A DNA stretch of 64,000 nt from JADFDG01 sp965232985. GTDB lineage: Bacteria > Pseudomonadota > Gammaproteobacteria > Pseudomonadales > JADFDG01. Position 1 is the stretch's first letter, and each line of letters opens with the position of its first letter. A model generated the notes under the pieces. The model made no database searches. It saw only the letters and a list, made by a program, of their open reading frames with translations, and was not told the DNA's origin. The stretch covers positions 186,001 through 250,000 of the forward strand of contig CBDDRC010000042.1 of the NCBI GenBank assembly GCA_965232985.1. Reading direction: 5' to 3'. The position numbers and the translations under genes were made by a program. This document shows, piece after piece, positions 60,112-64,000 of this stretch.

Positions 60112-61578
60112 TTGCCGCTGACAACATTGCCTTTTCCCCGGTTCATCGCTACCTGCCTGGCAGTCCTGCTGTTGGCATGGCTGCCGTTTCCGATTCTCGC
60201 CGATACCGAACTGCCAGCACTTGGCGACGCTGGCGCTGGCGTCATCTCGCCGGAGATGGAGCGGCGGCTCGGCACTGCCTGGCTGCGCGAACTGCGCGCC
60301 CGCACCAACCTTTACTACGATCCACTGGTAACCGATTACGTCGAGCACCTGGCCTATCGCCTCGCCTCGCACAGCGACCTGACCGAACCGCGGCTATCGC
60401 TGGTAATGCTCAACAGCGCCGAAATCAACGCCTTCGCCGTGCCCGGTGGCATTATGGGCATCAACGCCGGCCTGCTGCTGGGCGCCGGCAACGAGGGCGA
60501 AGTCGCCTCGGTGATGGCGCACGAGCTCGCGCACCTTTCGCAGCGGCATTACGCACGCGGCCTCGACCAGCAGCGCCGACAGCAACCACTGACACTCACG
60601 GCAATTCTCGCCAGCATCCTCATCGCCGCCACCGTGGGCGGCGATATCGGGACGGCAGCAATTCTCGGCACGCAGGCCGGATTGCAGCAAAACCAACTCG
60701 CCTACAGCCGCGAGCACGAGCGCGAAGCAGACCGGATCGGCATGCAAACGCTGGCCCGCGCCGGTTTCGATCCGGCAGCAATGCCGACATTCTTCGAAAC
60801 GCTGCTGCGCGCCACCCCCGTCGATGCTGATCGCTATCCGGAATATCTGCGTACCCACCCGATCACCGAATCACGGATCAGCGATTCGCGTAACCGGACC
60901 CGACAACTGCCAAAGCCGGTCACCGCCAAAAACAGTATGGACTTCCAACTTGCGCGCATCCGCCTGCAAGTGGCGTTTGCCCGTGATGGCAACACCGCAG
61001 CGGCGACCTTTGCCGATGCGCTGAAGCAGGCACCGCCTGCCCGGCAGGCACCGCTACGCTACGGTCTCGCTTTGGCGCTGCTGCGCGCCACCCGGTACGA
61101 CGACGCCCTGACGACGCTAGCGCCGTTGCGCAGCGAAGCGCCGGAACGGATCGCATATCTCGTTGCCGAAGGTGAAATCCTGCTCGCCGCTGATCGCAGC
61201 CAGGAGGCCGAGAACCTGTTGACTGCCGGGCTCGCACTGGCACCCGACAACTATCCACTGGCCATGACCGCAGCGCAGGCACAAATCCGCGAGCAACATG
61301 CCGCCAAGGCTGTGGCGCTGCTGGAACGGCAAGCTCTTTTGCGCCGCAATGACCCACAGGTCTGGCACTTACTGGCGCGTGCACGCGGCGATACCGGCGA
61401 CGTCGTCGGTGTACATGCCGCCCGCGCCGAATACCTGTTCCTCATCAATCAGGCAGACCAGGCGCAGGAGCAACTGGAATTCGGCATCCGCAAGGCCGGC
61501 AATGATTTCGCCCATGCCGCGCCCCTGCACAACCGCCTGCGCGAGATAAAAGAAACCCGCCACGACTTCAAGCCCTGA
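60112..61578 (+). CDS. bepA: Beta-barrel assembly-enhancing protease BepA (M48 family)
   Basis: 488 residues, the same size as E. coli BepA (487). Signal peptide about 1-30; HELAHLSQRH (137-141) with the downstream glutamate in SREHEREADRIGM is the M48 zinc site. From about 290 on a TPR domain (RYGLALALLRATRYDDALTT) is seen. BepA promotes LptD folding and degrades stalled substrates. No ATG starts the frame; the best start is TTG 60112. Confidence 0.9.
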   Translation: MPLTTLPFPRFIATCLAVLLLAWLPFPILADTELPALGDAGAGVISPEMERRLGTAWLRELRARTNLYYDPLVTDYVEHLAYRLASHSDLTEPRLSLVMLNSAEINAFAVPGGIMGINAGLLLGAGNEGEVASVMAHELAHLSQRHYARGLDQQRRQQPLTLTAILASILIAATVGGDIGTAAILGTQAGLQQNQLAYSREHEREADRIGMQTLARAGFDPAAMPTFFETLLRATPVDADRYPEYLRTHPITESRISDSRNRTRQLPKPVTAKNSMDFQLARIRLQVAFARDGNTAAATFADALKQAPPARQAPLRYGLALALLRATRYDDALTTLAPLRSEAPERIAYLVAEGEILLAADRSQEAENLLTAGLALAPDNYPLAMTAAQAQIREQHAAKAVALLERQALLRRNDPQVWHLLARARGDTGDVVGVHAARAEYLFLINQADQAQEQLEFGIRKAGNDFAHAAPLHNRLREIKETRHDFKP

Positions 61579-61704
61579 GTCTGCCGTGCCGGCCGTCACT
61601 GAAGACAGCCTGCCGCAGCAGGAACTGGACGAAACTCGCATCAAGCTGAGCAATATTTGCTATCGCGCGTTTCGCTGACACGCACGCAGAATCGGCGCGC
61701 AGGG

Positions 61705-62763
61705 TCACCGGTCTCGCGCAGCACGTTCCCGACCGAAAGCCAGCATGCGTTGCAGCGGCACCGCCGCTTTCGCACCGAGCGAAGGTTCCACATGAATTTC
61801 GTTTTGTGCAGCATAGCTGCTGTCTTCCAGCACCCGGCACAGCGCCTCCAGCCCGTTCATCGCCATCCACGGACAATGTGCGCAGGAACGGCAGGTGGCG
61901 CCAGTGCCCGCCGTCGGCGCCTCGATGAATTCCTTCTGCGGACACAACTGCTGCATCTTGTAGAAGATGCCCTTGTCGGTGGCGACGATGAAACGTTGGT
62001 TGGGCAGGCTCTGCGCGGCACGAATCAACTGCGACGTGGAACCGACAACATCGGCAAGCGCGATTACCGCCGCTGGCGATTCCGGGTGCACGAGTACTGC
62101 CGCATCCGGGTAGACAGCTTTCATGTCCTCAAGCTGCCGGGCCTTGAATTCCTCGTGAACAATGCAGGCGGCGTCCCAGATCAGCATGTCGGCGCCGGTT
62201 TGTTTCTGCACGTAATCGCCCAGGTGTTTGTCCGGTGCCCAGATGATTTTCTCGCCGCGCTCGTCAAGGTGCGCAACGAGACTGACGGCAATTGATGAGG
62301 TGACAACCCAGTCGGCGCGCGCCTTCACCGCCGCCGAGGTGTTGGCGTAAACAACGACAGTGCGATCCGGGTGGCGATCACAGAATTCGCTGAAGCGATC
62401 AATCGGACAGCCCAGATCGAGCGAGCAGGTCGCTTCCAGGGTTGGCATCAGCACGCGTTTGTCCGGCGCCAGGATTTTTGCCGTCTCGCCCATAAATTTG
62501 ACCCCGGCCACGACCAGCGTTTTAGCTGGATGCTCGTGCCCGAAACGCGCCATTTCCAGCGAATCCGAGACGCAACCGCCCGTGGCCTCAGCCAGCGCCT
62601 GCACCTCGTGGTCGGTGTAGTAATGCGCAACCAGCACGGCGTCCTGGGCCTTGAGTTGCGCCTTGATGCGCCGGACAAAGTCGTCGCGCTGCGCCAACGT
62701 CAACACAGGCGGATCGTTCTCGTGCGCCAGGTGATCACGAACGAAATCAATGGTGCTGGACAT
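61705..62763 (-). CDS. nadA: Quinolinate synthase NadA
   Basis: 352 residues, E. coli-type. The three cysteines that hold the 4Fe-4S cluster are visible in LEATCSLDLGCP, DAACIVHEEF and TCRSCAHCPWMAM, and VAHYYTDHEVQALAEATGG opens the catalytic part. NadA condenses iminoaspartate and dihydroxyacetone phosphate into quinolinate for NAD synthesis. It converges on bepA. An FAD oxidoreductase gene precedes it. Confidence 0.95.
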   Translation of the reverse strand: MSSTIDFVRDHLAHENDPPVLTLAQRDDFVRRIKAQLKAQDAVLVAHYYTDHEVQALAEATGGCVSDSLEMARFGHEHPAKTLVVAGVKFMGETAKILAPDKRVLMPTLEATCSLDLGCPIDRFSEFCDRHPDRTVVVYANTSAAVKARADWVVTSSIAVSLVAHLDERGEKIIWAPDKHLGDYVQKQTGADMLIWDAACIVHEEFKARQLEDMKAVYPDAAVLVHPESPAAVIALADVVGSTSQLIRAAQSLPNQRFIVATDKGIFYKMQQLCPQKEFIEAPTAGTGATCRSCAHCPWMAMNGLEALCRVLEDSSYAAQNEIHVEPSLGAKAAVPLQRMLAFGRERAARDR

Positions 62764-62848
62764 GCGTCACTCGGGACAATTTTCCGAACAGCTCGGGGTT
62801 GGAAAGAATAACAGGCCCGCAGGGCATCGACGCCCGCCGTTATCACAT

Positions 62849-63841
62849 CTACAGCCGGTGCGCGGCGAGCAGGGTATCGGCCAGTGATTGCCCCGACAGC
62901 CAGGCCCCCTCGACGCGACCACCGTTGCACCAGTCGCCACAGATGCCCAACTGCAAACGCTCGTCGAAGTGATGGGCATCGAGCACGGCGTGACCGGTGC
63001 GCGCGTGGCGCCAGCGATATGCATGCAGCCACGCCGGTTCAGGCGCGTGCACAGCCACAACGCCTGCAAACCAGCGCTGCAGGTGCCTGGCCACTGCATC
63101 GGCGGGTGCTTCCAGGTGTTCTTCCGACCAGCCAGGCGCTGCCTGCAACACCCAAGTCTCCGGCAGCAACGGCCGACCCGGCTTGCTGCTGTTGCGTGCC
63201 AGCCAGCTCACCGGCTGGCCGCGCCCAAAGGCGGCGTCAACGACAATGCCGGTAGGGCTGTCGTAGCCGATTGCTACAGTCCAGCACGGCTCCATCGACA
63301 CCGCGCGCACCGCTGCCATCAGTGTCGGCGACGCGCTCACGAAAAGCTCGGCCTGCGGCGCCGGTATGGCAACCACCAATGCGTGGAAATCTGTAAAGGA
63401 AAGATTGTTGCCCGCGTACAGCGTCCAGCACGAATCGTGCCGGGCGACGGCGGTGATTTGCGTTTGCGTGCACAAAACAACGTGCCGACCGAGCATCTGA
63501 TGGGAGATCGCTGCCATCGACGGCATACCGACCCAGCGCGGCGTGTCGTCCGGTGATGCCAGGATTTTGCCTTGCGCATCGACCACACTGAGCGAGATAT
63601 CCCAGCGGGCGACGGCGCCGGCCTGCTGCCAGGCCAGCACCTGCGCGATAAACCGCGGATCACGAGCGGTGAAGTACTGGGCGCCCAGATCGAAACCGGT
63701 ACCGTGATCGCGACAGATCGCCAGCCGACCGCCGGTAGCATGGCATTGCTCAAAGACGTCGACGCGAAAACCGGCATCCGCAAGCCGCGACGCACAAGCA
63801 AGGCCAGCAACGCCGGCGCCGATCACCGCAACGCGGATCAT
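62849..63841 (-). CDS. FAD-dependent amine oxidase/renalase-like oxidoreductase
   Basis: 330 residues from ATG 63841. AVIGAGVAGLACASRLADAG binds FAD, and GFDLGAQYFTARDP with DWCNGGRVEGAWLSGQSLAD at the C-terminus match the renalase-like NAD(P)/FAD amine oxidase group. No covalent FAD motif is seen. The substrate is unknown. It is 85 nt upstream of nadA on the same strand; a functional link is not established. Confidence 0.85.
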   Translation of the reverse strand: MIRVAVIGAGVAGLACASRLADAGFRVDVFEQCHATGGRLAICRDHGTGFDLGAQYFTARDPRFIAQVLAWQQAGAVARWDISLSVVDAQGKILASPDDTPRWVGMPSMAAISHQMLGRHVVLCTQTQITAVARHDSCWTLYAGNNLSFTDFHALVVAIPAPQAELFVSASPTLMAAVRAVSMEPCWTVAIGYDSPTGIVVDAAFGRGQPVSWLARNSSKPGRPLLPETWVLQAAPGWSEEHLEAPADAVARHLQRWFAGVVAVHAPEPAWLHAYRWRHARTGHAVLDAHHFDERLQLGICGDWCNGGRVEGAWLSGQSLADTLLAAHRL

Positions 63842-63944
63842 GCAGCAGTCCCACAAGCAGTAATCCCACAAGCGAACGAAGTTTTCATCGTAGCCCTGTG
63901 CGGTAGCCCGGCGCGCCCACCTTTTGGAGGTTGGCGAAAAACGC

Positions 63945-64000
63945 TCAGGTCAGCAACATTTTCCCGCCGGCAACCACCAACACCAGCGCCAGCACCCGCT
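63945..64000 (-). CDS. C-terminal fragment of a membrane protein (start beyond the window)
   Basis: Eighteen codons on the minus strand read RVLALVLVVAGGKMLLT and stop at 63945-63947, with two more bases at the edge. A hydrophobic last helix ending in GGKMLLT is the usual tail of TauE/SafE-type (TSUP) permeases, but the fragment is too short to be sure. Confidence 0.45.
   Translation of the reverse strand, partial: RVLALVLVVAGGKMLLT

Noticed and set aside
61586..61678. A 30-codon GTG-initiated frame after bepA (MPAVTEDSLPQQELDETR and onward)
   Set aside because: Short, no ribosome binding site, no known match; it could be a real small protein but support is too weak.
1..64000. tRNA, rRNA, CRISPR arrays, insertion sequences or prophage genes
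   Set aside because: None was found on reading; no repeat-spacer pattern, transposase or integrase motif was seen.

Overview
This window looks like chromosomal DNA from a free-living, high-GC gammaproteobacterium. Several neighbourhoods are classic for that class: dapA-bamC-purC divergent from gcvR-bcp, tusA beside bepA, glnK-amtB, a class Ia nrdAB pair, and rlmJ, rsuA, rlmI, tcdA and efpL homologues. The many CoA, steroid-like and lipid genes, and the proline/alanine-rich NrdB N-terminus, suggest a Nevskiales/Xanthomonadales-like or marine lipid-degrading lineage, but the sequence alone does not fix the genus. I saw no prophage, transposase, CRISPR array, tRNA or rRNA. Genes are dense, many overlap by 1-4 nt, and the two end genes are cut by the window.

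Layout. 0-4.4 kb: end of nrdA, nrdB and its terminator, a beta-CASP nuclease, a small coiled-coil exported protein. 4.4-8.4 kb: a TPR-associated TRAP transporter operon (tatT-dctP-dctQ-dctM) with a recognisable promoter and an overlapping inverted repeat. 8.4-11.9 kb: trhP, an old-yellow-enzyme, rlmJ. 11.9-17.3 kb: exported and envelope proteins (Cache-like protein, DUF3080 lipoprotein, Ig-like lipoprotein, small barrel) and a CHASE-GGDEF protein with a degenerate GGDEF motif. 17.4-19.9 kb: overlapping efpL, lipoprotein peptidase, glpG operon. 20-25.9 kb: acyl-CoA ligase, ATP-grasp-like protein coupled to a TrmH-family methylase, a glutamine amidotransferase, and a Kunitz-type inhibitor lipoprotein translationally coupled to a second lipoprotein. 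25.9-28.8 kb: a probable metal-handling envelope group (DUF2946-like, CGVC outer-membrane protein, TlpA-like thioredoxin) and a crotonase. 29-35.2 kb: galE, fadH, and a 1037-residue DUF11 surface protein. 35.4-37.8 kb: Fur-boxed feoAB plus a Cys-rich membrane peptide. 37.8-46.8 kb: an H-NS/MvaT-like protein, spermidine-synthase-like protein, tcdA, mscS-rsuA, rlmI, polyphosphate:AMP phosphotransferase, SRPBCC protein, Baeyer-Villiger-type monooxygenase. 47-55.3 kb: selO, MaoC hydratase, SCP2 protein, glnK-amtB with a sigma-54/NtrC region, a YbbN/CnoX chaperedoxin, and three envelope proteins. 55.4-64 kb: dapA-bamC-MBL-purC operon, gcvR-bcp, tusA, bepA, nadA, an FAD amine-oxidase-like protein and the tail of one more membrane protein.

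Working together: acyl-CoA ligase, enoyl-CoA hydratase, FadH, MaoC, SCP2, the flavin monooxygenase and the old-yellow-enzyme point to catabolism of fatty acids or other hydrophobic substrates, though they are dispersed. BamC, BepA, GlpG, the lipoprotein peptidase and the barrels concern envelope assembly and quality control. The least described pieces are the Kunitz lipoprotein pair, the ATP-grasp/methylase pair and the DUF2946-like/CGVC/TlpA group.
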